A DNA stretch of 64,000 bases. It comes from Rachycentron canadum (lineage: Eukaryota > Chordata > Actinopteri > Carangiformes > Rachycentridae). The position numbers and the translations under genes were made by a program. The stretch lies in assembly GCA_038496675.1 (NCBI GenBank), contig CM076660.1, forward strand, positions 3,716,267 to 3,780,266, read 5' to 3'. Below are positions 37,663 to 51,100 of this stretch, piece after piece; positions within the stretch are counted from its first letter, which is position 1; the number at the start of each line of letters is the position of its first letter. The notes beneath the pieces were generated by a model. That model saw only the letters and a list, made by a program, of their open reading frames with translations, was not told the origin of the DNA and ran no database searches.

Positions 37663-40600
37663 GTGCAGTAAAATAATCTGGACTTTGTGTCTGAGCTGTC
37701 ACATACAGGATCGCTGCTTTTTGTCACAGCAACACATCAGGCAGTGAGTTTTGTCCCTGAACTGTTTGTGGCCAAGAAAAACTGAAAGGAGGAGAGAGGA
37801 AAAAAAAAAAAAAAAAAAAACACTCCACTGTACGAGGGGCTGAAAATCTACACATGAACGCGTCTTTGTGGAAAATCTCAGGCCATAATGAGACGATCCC
37901 GGTGGTGGTTTTCTCAGACTTTTATTTCAACTAGTCAACAAGCCAGACAGTGGCTCGTAATGAGAAAGAAACTACATGCAGTTGTAGTTTGTTTTGTTTT
38001 TTTTGGTTGTTGTCTGCACCACACAATGGATCACACACACAATGTGGTGAGTGTGAACTCTTGTATCATCTTTTTTGTGCAAAAAAAAAAAAAAAAAACT
38101 GCTAATGGAAATCATTACTTTTTCCAAAGCTTTTCTGTGTTTGATCTTCCAACTGTATCAGCAGAGATTTTACAGTCAGAAGCACCTTCTAAAGATTTAG
38201 TTTGAGGGAAAAGCCTCAACCTCATTATTCTCCTCAGACGGGTCTGACTTTAAATATTGCACTATCGTCCAAAGTCCTTAAAGCTAGCACTTCTCATGAA
38301 TCCCATCATGCATTTCACAGAGAATTATGGGACCTGTGGGAGGTAATTAAAGCTGGCAGCCACAAATCTAGGTGCACCAATTAGCAGCTGATAAACATGA
38401 TAAGATCGTTTATTTCCGAGGATGTGCACGGCAGATGTTCCAGAAATTGTACGTAGCCATTCACGATCCATTTTACTTTGAAGTGTGATCAATAAATACA
38501 AATTTATTTGCGCTCTAAAACTGTTTAAATACTTTTAAATGGTCCAAATAAAGACATCTAAGAGTAGCTTCTGTCACAAGGGGAAGACACGTTTTTACAT
38601 AACAATTCATTAGCATTTTGACAGTCTGGATTTATTTTTTTCCTGAACGCAAACAGCACACAGTGATGATACATGACAACCTGCCATCACTCATCCTGCA
38701 GGAGCCGCGTATGTCTCTGCTGATGACACCCACCATCGAGCCCAGAGGGAAAAAAAAAGACTCGCAGCAAAGTCGTGTCCCAGCACCATGCTCCTGGCAC
38801 ACGGCCCCATCTGGAAATATCATCACCCCAAGAACGCATGCACTCCACTACACAAACACACTTTTTGCAAAAGACATTGCCAAACAGCAGTTGAGGCTGG
38901 TACTTGTGCAGCAGACGAGCTCTCGTGTCCAGGACAGTCAGCAGGCTTTATTATTCTTGCGCTGGCCAAATGGGCCAACAGATTAGCGGCCGGCTGCGAA
39001 AATGGGATTTTGATTTTCAGACCACATATTGGTTATTATCCTGACATGCGATCCAAATACGCGGGCTGGATTAGCTGTGCAAACCTCCCCTGAAGACCAG
39101 GCTCGGCCAAGAGACGACTCGACAGACGTGCAACTGATGAACATGTTCATTCAAATAATCTGTACTGCTATGAAATGGTAATGCTGCGGCATCTGGGTGG
39201 TGCAGAGGTAAAACGGAGTCACAGAGACTCCAGCGTGGGATTGGCCCCGGCTTGGCAAGTCTGTGGATGGAAAGCCAGTTAGGGAGCATTTGCCTCATGT
39301 CCAGCCTTGGGAGGGACGCGGGAGGGGGGGCATCAGCGAGAAATAGGAGAGGTGGTACGAGGGCGTGCCCGAGGCAGAAGAGACGAAGATGAAGAACTGT
39401 GCTATGCCACAAACATTCAGGGTTTCCCAAACAGATTACTTGGACTCCGTCCTTTAAACCGACTTCTAATGAGATGGTATTTGGTAAAGCATAAAACCTG
39501 GTGTTGGAGAACAACAACAGATCTGCTGTGTTTTCAACTCATCTCATAATCACCACGATGCAACTGGTCAAAATAGGATCAACAAATATGACCCGCTGAT
39601 CTCAGCTCCCGCTTCCTTTTCAAAAACCTGGAGTCTCTACATTACCCACAATGCAACTCAAGAGGCTTAGGAGCCAATGTAGCCAGGGGCATTTAGCCTC
39701 TTTGTTTTCCACTGTCAAACTCGCTGTGCTGACTCAAGTGACATCACTCGAGACCGTTTAGCCGCCATCACGCCGCGTAAAAAGCTCTAGCTCTCTTTTT
39801 TTTTTTGTTTTTAAATATCTGAACTTGTAGTCCCCAAGGTCAGTACACACACACTTTCATGCGTGAAATAGGTGGATTTTCCCCCTTTGATGTTATATTT
39901 CATAAAAGCGTTACAACCTCTTCTGGTGGAAGTGGGACAGGCCTTATTTCAAGAGAGGAAGCCTCCACGAAGGGAAACTGTTAGTAAATGTAAGTCATTG
40001 GACCAGAAAAATAAGCCTCTTTTACTAATATTCCTACAGTGTCTAATGCACTAACAAAATGATGAAGAGGAAGGACATGATAACACCCCACAAACAGCAT
40101 GGCCCAACTGGATGAGATGAAAGTAACGGAGGCTGTGCATGACAGCGGTAAATGTTGCCTTCTGAAATCAAAGCGACTAAATCATAACAAATACCATCAA
40201 GACTTAAAATCTGGAGCTTCTCTGCAGGGAACATAGAGGGACAGATGGTTAACACTGAAAACACCCCCAAGAGATTTCCTGGAGATGTGTATACACTTAT
40301 TTAGCTAACGGTGTTCGGCAACACCAGAACGAGCTGGTTTAATTATTTGAGAGTGGCGACACTGCTGGCGTCAGATCATTCGATCTCCGCGTCTCTGGCT
40401 CAGGCCAACAAACAAATGTTGGTCATTTTGTCATCAAGCATGTGAGCAGCATTTGGGAATTCATAAATGGAGCAGCACTCCACTTTAAGCCGCATTAAAA
40501 GAACGACAGTTGTGATGAGTTCACCCCAGAACGCATAATCTGTTCAGATAACGGGCTCACCTCGGGTGCGTTTAGAGCAAAGGGACTCGAGTACCACCAT

Positions 40601-40690
40601 GAAAAATGACTACTTCAGTGGCGCAGAATGTCACACTGCAATTGTAAGGCGGATGCACCCTGCTCCCCCAGTTTGCTCTGCATTTGATTT

Positions 40691-40713
40691 CCCCCGGGGG
40701 CGGGTGGGGAGGG
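40691..40713 (+). other. G-quadruplex motif with one-base loops
   Basis: CCCCCGGGGG (a 10-base palindrome, 40691-40700) is followed by CGGGTGGGGAGGG. Four G runs of at least three are separated by single bases, the arrangement expected to fold most stably. No promoter features are evident beside it. Confidence 0.8.
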
Positions 40714-41759
40714 TTGGTGGCTCGCTTGTTTCAGGGAGTCGGACTTCCCATCATTCATTCAGGATCATGCTCGTCTCCACTTGTGGCGGAGGGCTGTCAG
40801 ATCCCCGCACATCACCACACAACAATAAGAAAAAGGTTCAAAATGTCATCTGTTCCCGCTCGGTTGGATTTCGCAGGAAAGGTTTTTATTACTATCACTA
40901 CACCACAAGTTCTTCTCAAAGTTTAACACTTTAATATTCCTCATTTTACTGAAGTATTAATTTTCATCAATATGTCAAAGGTCGACGTACATCAGCATTT
41001 GATTTAACTCTGAAAGTCAATTTCTCCTTTTCTGCCCAAGCTTGTATTTGTGTTTACCTTAGTCTCAATTCATTTGCATTCAGATTCTCCTGAACTGTTT
41101 CAGAATCTGAGAATGAAACCAAACGCACCACTGACAGCGGAAAACCTCTCCAACAGTGAGAGGCCTGTTGGGAACAGGCTGCTGACTTTGACACTTTGCC
41201 AGTAATTAATTATCAAGCGCCAGAAAGCACAGTGGGATATTGGCCTTCTATAAAGGGTGCAAATGCAACGTTATACCAATCAGCATTATCCTACCAGCGG
41301 GGGGTCATTCATGATATTATAACTCTTCTCTGCCAAGTCACAACAGCTGAAAACCTTTTGTGACTGTGTCTGAGTCAGCTACAAGCCCTTGTCTCAGGTC
41401 TTGATAGACACATAGAAATCTACATTAGCATTAGCAGTAACGAACGTGAAAAGCCTTAATTTAGCTGCTTATGATTTGCACTCCTGATACTTATCACTGC
41501 TTATCCCAGCAAATAGCCTGCTTCATCTTCACGCTGCTAGAAGGTTAACACCAGACAAGGACAACACCAAATGGTCTTTTTAAGAATCAATGCATGAATA
41601 AACTCTAATCTTTACTTAAAAAAAAAAAACAAAAAAAAAAAACACTACACTAAAAGTAAGAATTTAAGAGGCGAGTAACAAAAGCAAAATGATCAATGTG
41701 TCTGTTGGGGTAGGCGATGGAGAGAAAGGAAGAACTGTGGTGCCTTGTTCGCAAACACT

Positions 41760-42070
41760 GAGCAGTCGGTCAGACATGCCGCTCTCCTGAGCTGCAATCT
41801 GTGGCGTCAAAGACGCATGGCGCGCTGACATATGCGGCGGCGCTACCCCCTCGGGCCAATCGGCGCACTTCGGAAAGGCAGCAGCGTGTAGCAGACGGAC
41901 GGCCAGATGAACGAATGGGTGAACGAGCGAGCGAGCGAGCGAACGAGCAGACAGCAGCGGGACAGATCGGGGTCAGTTGATAAACCCCACCCCCGGGTGC
42001 CACTGTAGGAACAACAGTGCGACCATGTCGCCGGTTTTTAAGGCCGCACATATGCGCTTGACGCTCAACT
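41760..42070. promoter_or_regulatory. short CpG-rich segment with CCAAT motif, possible second promoter
   Basis: About 300 bases with many CpGs (for example GGCGCGCTGACATATGCGGCG) stand out from AT-rich flanks. The segment holds GGCCAATCGGCGC around 41856-41868, an NF-Y type CCAAT box, and a short (GAGC)n tract at about 41926-41950. Nothing in its reading frames resembles a known protein. It could be an alternative promoter or untranslated exon of the leftward gene, an independent non-coding RNA promoter, or simply a methylation-free regulatory patch. The direction is undetermined. Confidence 0.35.
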
Positions 42071-42624
42071 AAAGCGGTAAAGAAATCCATTTGTGGACTG
42101 AACCACAAACCAACAACAACACACTCAGTCATGTCACCCGTCAAGGACTTTCAAGGACGCCGTTTTCTCCTTGCTTTCGTGCGATTGTTAAATTAAACAA
42201 GGCATTTTTTTGGTTTAGAAAAAAAATGGTTTGCTCCAATTCTGCCCACCTGATGGAGCACTGGAGTGTATCCTGCTCCACACACCACCTCATCACACCA
42301 TATTTAACAGAGTCAGTCGCGTTTTGCAGGATGACTGTTCAGCGACAGGTCTATGAGCTGGTCTGATAAAGGTCTAATAAACTGCTATGTATGGAAATAT
42401 GTTTGCAGTGAGTACGGAGCATGGTTGCAGCGTGTCTGCAGATCATTTGCACTATGTCAAATGGTGGCACTGGATATGTTGACTGCGTGTCTGCTGTCTG
42501 CACCTTGGACCGTATGAATCGCGATCTCCTTCAACTGCATACGCCGAATGACAACCAAGGCTGACTTGACTTGAGCGACGCCACTCAGTCGTGAGCGATC
42601 AGAGACCGAGGCTGCGTCCGCAAC

Positions 42625-42731
42625 GTTTTGGTTTGAGAACGAGTCTCTTCTGCTACGTTTTTCGCCTCCCGTCCACATTACGCCTGAGTTTTCAAACCTC
42701 GAAAACAGAGCATTTTGGAAACACTGCTGAC
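42625..42731 (-). mobile_element. interspersed repeat fragment (copy B)
   Basis: On the minus strand: GTCAGCAGTGTTTCCAAAAT, TTTTCGAGGTTTGAAAACTC, then ATGTGGACGGGAGGCGAAAA. It shares its first 45 bases or so with 12714-12757 and extends further, so it is the more complete copy of the family in this window. Confidence 0.4.
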
Positions 42732-45095
42732 CCTGTTTTAACTCAAAAACTTTGGGGTTTTGTGCATATAGTTGTCGCCTGACATGTTAGTCCACCAGTG
42801 TCAATATGTGGAAAATTTGTGTTTTAAGTTTGTGTACCCCTCCGTGCCCTTCTGTGGGACGCCCCCAATAAAGTGGGTGTCCCCTTTTGTGCTCCATAGG
42901 AGGGGAGCAACAACACTGAACTAAAATGTCTGTCTTAGTAGTAGTAGTAGTAATAGTCTGTCTGTTTATGTTCATGAGTTCAGTTGCAAGTGCAGTAACG
43001 TGTTGGTTTGTGTAATTTGTCTTGGGCTAAGTCACGTTGTCACCTTTAACAAGAGGTCGCCTCCGAAGAGATGCTGGTCTGGTCTCACCTAAAACAACAA
43101 CGCATGACAAGAGCCAGTTGCATTAGTATGGACGGAGCTCATTTTCTTTTTAGGATGTAGTCTGGGCCACGACTTCCCGTCTCTGTCATCAGGTGTCAGC
43201 GATCACCACCATGGAAACACAGCTCTTAGTTTAGAGAAAGCCTGGAGGCAGTGTGGCATTAGACCAATCCGAGGGCACAATTACAGCACAACGGAGCCAA
43301 ACTGTGAAGCAGTCTGATGTGTTGATGCAAGCAGACCTGAAAAAAATAAAATAAATGAGTGTTTCCCGCTCAGTCCGGGGACGAGGGAAGGATGAGAGTT
43401 CAGCAGACAGATGGAGGAAGGAGGGCATGAGGATGCAGTAGGTGTTCAGGGGGTGTGTGGCGTCTTCAGCCATTTCTTCAGTGTCCGTTTCTTACGGACG
43501 ACACTGATTGAGCCCAGTCACAACAGTGACCTCCATGATTGATCATCAGTACGTTCATTCTGGAGGCGGTCAGGTCTGGCGGCTGATTGAGTTAAGAAAG
43601 AGCGTGCTCATCTGGTTGGTGTAAACAAGAGGGACCTGCCTTTATGGATTTTATAGTGGATTTTCAAATGATTAGAGGAAGAGTGGACAAATTAATCACA
43701 GAAATTTTATTTTATGGCGAGAATCAATAATAAGAGGCACAAAAACTTAACTAAATCATAAATGAAAGCAGGACATCCAAGCAGTTCCAGCATAAATCAT
43801 TATCTAATCTCAAAATGACTGAAGGAAACACTATGATGCAAGTACTGTCAGGAAGATCATGTCTGAATTAATTGCATGTGATCAGATGAACAATCGTCAC
43901 CATGGATCTTCTATGTAGTCAAAAATAATGTTCAACAATTACTTAAACTTCTATAATACAAAAAATAAAACAGATGGTAATTCAAATCCATGCTGATTTC
44001 AGGGCAAGATGAGGCACTTGATGAGTGCTATTAATGAAGATGGTTTTTGAAAAGCCGGCTGTAATGATACTGCCGACACCCACAGGAAATCATTTAATGA
44101 GATTCAGGAGCCTTTAAAACATATTTTCTGTAAAAACATTCACCTATTACACCTGTTTGGATTGTTAAACACAAAATCACACTGACTGCATTATATACTT
44201 ATATTATGTACTTATCCAAAGGTAAAGTGAATACTGAGTGTGTGGGAGTATTTATTGCAATAGACATTTGAAACTGTTGTCAGCTTTGTTAGATTAATTC
44301 AGGACTTGACTGCTAAACAGTAACTTGGAAACTTTTAATTAAAAGACTGTTCAGTTTAAGCCAAATATTTATATATATCAGGCCAATATATTCTTTGTCC
44401 ACAGGCAAGGGGCCAACGTTGGCCTAACATGATAATGGTTGGCCATAGGCAAAACAGCAAAGACACCTCATCACGCTAGTACTGGTCCAACTTTCTGTTC
44501 GGCTAATGTAATCAGTCTTTGTAGCACCTGCCCAGGGACTGCAGACCAACTTTAACTTTATTACTAATTATGAGGCACTCTCTAATCGTCTGTTTTTCTT
44601 TGTAAATGGATGTAAAAAAAAAAAAAATGCAAATAAACACGGGCATGAATAAGTAACCCCATTACAAAGCTTTTTTGTCTCGCTATTAGAAATTGCCCTA
44701 CAAATGTAGAAGACATTTTAATTTGAAATTCAGTCTGGTGCAAAGCGAACCTCCAACATCCAGCAAAATGGATTTCAAGTATTTTCAAAATTAGAGTAAT
44801 GAAGTCTTATGCAAAACTTTTAATTGTGTGAACCGTTATCTGCTACTGATAGACTTGTGCATTTAGGCCAGACTCTCCTCCCTCATGTCCTCGGAGATCT
44901 CGATGACTAATTCATTATTCTAAGCCTCTTTAAGGTTGGCACTCAAAAGCTGTGCGAGCAGATACAAAGAATGTGGAACTTTATTAGTCTTAGTCCAATT
45001 CATGCTGGATTTGCCCTATCTTGCTTTGCCCCATTGCTCCAAGTTCCATATGCCTTGATGAGTGACTGCATACGGAAAACAAAGGCAGGCACTGT

Positions 45096-45098
<3 letters not shown>

Positions 45099-45136
<38 letters not shown>
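45099..45136. repeat. (AT)n microsatellite
   Basis: About 16 AT units followed by GTATAT. Confidence 0.97.
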
Positions 45137-45137
<1 letters not shown>

Positions 45138-48100
45138 GATGGGTAATGTGATACTAAACCGCATCATGAACCTTTTCAGCGTCCTCTTCATCTTTATCCA
45201 AGGCTGAGCAGAGCCTCTGACAGCAGCCAAGACTCAAAGTCACCCCTCCTCATAGCCAACGCTGTCCAAAACTGTCCTTCATAAAAATGGGAAAATCTCT
45301 CTTCACTTGGACTTTAGTGTTTCTAATAATATAATCCGTTTCTAATTTTATACCAGTTATTTTTACACTTTTTCTTCTAACTTCTTATTCCACCGTCAGA
45401 GGGGGAATAAGACTTCCCAGCCTCATGGCCGAAACAGCTCTAATCTATCTGTGAGCAGTTGATAGGGTCTTAATCAATAGCAATGACTCTGATTACTTGG
45501 GCAGCAGCTCAGGTTTCTACCTAAAACAAATGCTCCCATCTGAAAACAGCCCTTAACAACTGCATTTTCTTTTCTCAAAGAAGTTTCCAACCTCAGGTGC
45601 ATGAACAAAAACCCCTCACCCAGTCTCAGTCCTCTCCACTTTAAAAAAAAAAATAATAATAATAATAAAAATGCCAAATATAAAGTCTTTAAAATGCTTA
45701 AAAGATTTCACATTTTGTCTGTTCAGTTTGGTTATTTCCAAACTGTATTTTTATAGAAGAGAAATGTGTGAAAAAAAAATACTGAAATCTGCCTATAAAA
45801 ATACTTGTGCTCCATCTGTGATGAAGAACAAATCTGAAGCTTGAAAGGTTTTTTTTTTTCTTCCCCCAATGAAATAAAGCAAAGTCTTTAAAAAGGGAGC
45901 TTGCTACAGTTGTGAGTCCTTGGAAAGCAGAAATTACAGTGCATTTTTAAAAGTTTAGTTTTTGTTTTTTTGTTGTTTTTTTTTTTTTGGCACATTGGTG
46001 ATTGGTTTTATCTATTACCTCAACAAGAGACAACCAGTCACCAACACGATCGATGAACTTCTGCTTTGTAGACCCTAAATGCAGTAGAGCACATGGAGCT
46101 CTCACACCCCTCCACACTCCTGCCAATACAGTATAGATTATACCAATATTTTTCATATACTCTAATTGCTATCTTTTCAAGTGAATTAAATGACAGTGAA
46201 ATTAATCAAGTTCTCATTTTTGCGTCAGACCCCCGGGCTCCTTCTAATACCTCACTTTGAGGCCCAAAAGATTAAACCGGGGCTAATTGAGCAGGTTCTT
46301 AATGCGCATCCACGTGGAGAGGATGGTGCGGCACGAGGACCAAGGCGCTCGTTTCTGATTGCACGCCCTCCCGTTTCGCATTGCTCCACCAGTCGGAGGG
46401 AAATCACTTCTGATTTTGCACGGCCGGTGTCAACCACGCGGACGTAGAGGATGTGTGTGTTTTTCCTGAGCAGAATTTCTAAGCATGGGCGATGCTAAAA
46501 TTTGAGGACGGGGGGGGGTATGACTAACATAACTGCTTATGGGCAGGTTTAAGTGCTACAAGTTTTGTTTTTTGTTTTTTTTTTTTATATTCAAAGACGG
46601 CAAGAGAGAAACGTTGACTTAAATGTATGATTAAAATTCTAGCCTATGTTAAAATGTTAGCCTTACAGTTAGCCCGGCCCAAAGCAAAGGCATGGAGGAG
46701 CTGGCAGCTTTCTTTTGCTTTGTCTGGGTTAAATCCTGTTTCATAGACTTATGGTAAAATTATTAAAATGTCCTTTGGGCCTAATATAGCATAGCTGAGG
46801 CTATTATAACAGTCAGGGATTCCTTTTTCTCTCAAAGCCTATGTAACCTAATAAAAAGAATTGATTACACTGGGCATTGCTCAATCTGGCTGCATGCTCC
46901 AGGGTAGGAAAAAAAAAAAAAAAAAAGGGTTGTTGTTATAGACCACATTGCACACAAGCGCAAAAAAAAAAAAAAAAAAAAGTAGACCTAAATCAAGTCT
47001 GGGCAGAATCATTAATTCTATTACAGTGAAATAAGTGCACCAATAACATTTTACCGACCTGACCATAGGCGGATTTTCAATTGCTGTTATTCTAAGCCGT
47101 TTTCAACTGCGTTGCATAAGTCAAGAAGATTTCTCTTTCAGATTCATCTGCTGTTTTCATGAAGCAGATGAGGGTTGTTCCCAGAAATACCAGCAGTGAC
47201 TGAGTGAAGTGTTTCTAACCCCGAGCGGGTGGAGCACACGACTCCACCTCTGGTCTCACTGAGCAGGTGGCTCCTCTTCTATACATTCAGCCGCATTTAT
47301 ATAGAGCTGGATGGGATTTTACAGGGTTCACAGCTGAAAATAGACATCGTAATTCTCCCCCAGGGCAGAAAAGCTAAACCCATCTTTGACTGATGTGCGT
47401 GAGGTAACTTCAAATCTAAATCTAAAGGCTTGTTGGCATGAAGTCCAAAGCCAGGAATTCACTTCTTTGTTTTTCCAGCGATGCTTAGTGGGTTCCCCAT
47501 TGTCACCGACAATAAGTGCGTTTGAATTAAACATGACAAAACAACAGAAAGCCCGTTTTTGTCAGGGGTTCTGTACACGACGTGATCGCTGGAGTCAGGC
47601 AAATCCAGTGCAGTCAATGCTATGGTGGCCTAATTTGTAAAGCATTTGTTTCTCTGTGTTAAAATCAATATGACTAAGATTCGAACTGCATGTTCAGCAT
47701 ATATCCGCAGTGCAACCCTCAACCAGTCCTAGACAAAATTATTGACTGGTTTCAAGCTGAGTCAGGCTGAGTCAGGGAGAGTTGTTCACACGCCAAGGAC
47801 ATTAACAACTCAATGTCTTTTAGTTTTATTCAGAATTTTTGCAGCAATTTTCATTTCTCTGCAGTTGCCACAGTGTTTAACCCAGTGTCAGATATGTGCT
47901 CCAAAAAAGAAACCTTTGAAAATACTACAATGTGGAAACTAATTAAAAATTTCAGCCGGATTATCAGATAAGCAGGGTTAAGTTGGAAAATTGAATTAAG
48001 AAATAAATGAAAAGTCTCACATTTGGTAAATACAACAGTTCTGTGGACTGTGCAGTAAAGCAGATTGTGCGAGGCTGAACACTGAAGCTCTGAGGAGTGG

Positions 48101-51100
48101 CTGCACTCCAGCACAAAGAAAAAAAAAAAAAAAAAGAAATTCAGAAATCAGGGCCAGACCGCGGATCAAACTGAAACGTTTATTTACATCAACTTCAAAA
48201 AGCCCAAGTGTTCTGTTGAGCACACTCAACAATCTGTACTGTACAAAGTGGGGGGAAACCTGTCATTCAGACAGAAGAAGACTGGAAAATGTTGACGTCC
48301 TGTCATGTTCAGGAGATTAACAGGAGGGGCTGACAGGTCCTGAAGGCAGGTAAACAGGCAGAGCCATGCATCAAAAGCCACCATAGGAATGTCCATTTTG
48401 ATTTGTTCTTGCTTGGACAGAACAGGTAGCAAACCGTGATACAGTAACACAATCCAGAGGATTGTCAACTCGTGCTGCGTTCGTGTGCGGAAGTGGAAGA
48501 GCAGGATAAGACCTCAGCGAGTTAACAAGGTTAAATTCTCACAACCTCAGCTGATCAAAACTTCAACACAACGTTTTACAAATTTGTTTTGGTTGTGTTT
48601 CCATCTTTCTCTGTTCATGAGTTATGCTAATTTCTGGCAGTGTACATGGGTGTCTGTTTATTCTCCTTGAAAAAAAAAAAAAAAAAAAAAAAGCTGCACT
48701 AAATATCTCACAGGTCATATTCTTCTCTTTTCTGTCACTACAATAAACCTAGACCAAATTCCCCTCACTTTGAGCTCAGGTTAATATAGTATTGCTCCCC
48801 ATTTACTTTAGTTATACAAGTAACTGAGAGCCAAGCCTCTGAATCAGGCACATTGGCTGGGACAGCACCCACTATAGCCAACAGGAGCGTCCAATTCAAT
48901 AAGGTGGCTCTGTAGACATCACCAGCAAGGACGGCGGACGAGAATCGATCCATATACATACTGGAGGAGAGCAGCACTGCGCCAGGGAAACAGTGAGACT
49001 ATTCATGTGTGTGTGTATATTATATATATATGTTTATCAAGCAAACGCAAACACAACCAGGGGCTTAATGGAAAGCACAGATTCTGTGGTTTGAGGTGAC
49101 AAGTTTGAAACAACTGCAGAGTAACGCTGCCCAAAAGACAACATGATATTTGTCAGCGAGTACGCTATGATGGGCTTGAAGTTAAATTAGAGTTTAAATA
49201 AACCTCAAACTCAAAATAAATTACAGTAAGTGATTCGTTTTTCCGAGGCGACTCCTCTGAAGGTGAGCGACACAGTCGGTTGAGTCAGTGAAGTATTTTC
49301 ACTACAGTGTTGACACCTCCGCAGCTTGTGATTCTTCAGTGGGAGATACTGAGGCCCACATGCCAAACTTGTAATTACCACGAGGAGAAAGGGAGGTTTG
49401 TCAGTCTGCTTGTATTGACAATAAATCTAAAAAAAAAAGGACAGCATCTGACACTAAGTTACAAAATGTCACCAAATACCTCCGAAGAAGAAACGACCGT
49501 CGGGGGTCAGACGCCGGGACCAATCTACGGGAACACGGAGCGTCTCCTTCAAAAACACACTGCCACTCCTGCCATGCTGACAATGAGAAACAGTCGTGAA
49601 CTTTTGCAGGGGAAAATTAGCTCGACTCCGGAAAAGCAATCCCACACAACTGAAAACAACAATGTGCTGAGAAAGAATAAGGTGCTGGCCAGTTGTAGAG
49701 GAGGAAGCTGCAGTTTCCAGACTGGCTTGTGCATGTCCGAGTCCTTCAGCAGATCTGCAGCACTGGGAAACCAGCGTTGGGGGTGGGGGGTTTTACTGCA
49801 AAATACACTGAAAGCTCAAACTCCGGTCATATTATTTCAGTTTCCACTGCGCTGTTCACACACAAATCCTTCATATGGAGGCTAACAGTCCACTAGGAAA
49901 TCCTGCCGATATGCAAAACAGGAGAGCGAACACCTCTGTACCAGATGGTTTATCTGTTTTGAATGGGTTGATCTTTCCAGCTTGAACATCCTGACAAATG
50001 CACACATTCTGTAGTGTATGCACAATTAATCTTAAAAACACCCACAGATTATTCTCTCTCATGTCTGATGCTATTACAGAAGAATACCTGTTTTTCATAT
50101 CTTGACTTGAGCGTGGTGAACCCTCAGAGCGCCGTTTAGTGCAGCTCTCACAAGTGGAACAGTGTGAGGGTATCAACTGCACATATGATAAGCATGAGAT
50201 AATGTGGGAATAAATCTGCTTATCTTTTATTGGCTATGTAGAAAAGTTTTCAAAAAAAAAAAATGCATCAAACTGTACAAATCTGCTGTAAATCATCCCT
50301 CGCTTTAAATATTATTACAACCCAAGTCTCATTTTCATAGATTAGCCATTATTTCTATCTATCATGATAACATTGCACTCGCTAACAGCTGAGATCCGGG
50401 AGAAATCAGATCACAACATTTCCTCCAACCTCAACAACAAAGGGTTTTTTTGTTTTTTTTAAGCGACCCATAGCAGCGTTTCCTGTTATAGCGCCCCTAC
50501 AGCAGCAAGCATGCTGGGCCTTGGTTGTCATGGTTGCAAAACTATTTGCTTAGTTTTAGGGAAAGATCTTTTCGATTTCAGTTGACATTGGATGATCTTT
50601 GTTGTAATGGTTACAATAATAATAATCATAATAACTAACCCGTGATCATGAACAACATATAGAATCGAGTATATTCCTGCGTTTTGTTGACACTGTATTT
50701 ACTGGGTCACCAGGCTTGTACATTTTTTTCCTGTCATAGTCAGTCCAGCCACGAACTGTGGTCTCTGAAATCAGTGGAACAAAGTCCAGTGGGGCAAGAA
50801 AGACAAGAAGTCAGACGGTCAGACAGATTATCAGATTATCTCACCTTGTCCACCAGACGGTAAAACTCATACAAAAAAAAAAAAAAAAAGTTGCACAGGA
50901 AAACTGAGCAGGCAGTTCAAAGTTGGAGCAGGAAATCTGTCAGTAAACTGTGGTGGATGACTACAGACATTTTGTGTGATTTTAATTTGTAATGTTTCCT
51001 GTATTTCTTAGCCTTACTTCATAATTACGGTAACAAGAACAATGTTAATATGTTGTATAACTGGGAGAAATAACAGCCAAACCTACTAAAGTAAGTTCCA

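Larger units (their letters stand above)
35494..41759. other. non-coding
   Basis: No supported gene. Contains A26 (36864-36889), (AG)n (37619-37661), A21 (37800-37820) and the G-quadruplex motif at 40691-40713. Non-repetitive blocks near 38930-39080 and 41190-41290 could be regulatory. Confidence 0.5.

Noticed and set aside
39071..39517. Minus-strand frame of 148 codons
   Set aside because: Composition is leucine, proline and histidine rich without a known domain; no supporting signals.
49307..49885. Plus-strand frame of 192 codons, one of the longest free of simple repeats
   Set aside because: No domain, biased toward Thr, Ser and Lys, opposed by minus-strand frames and without convincing splice sites. 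Kept only as a low-priority candidate.
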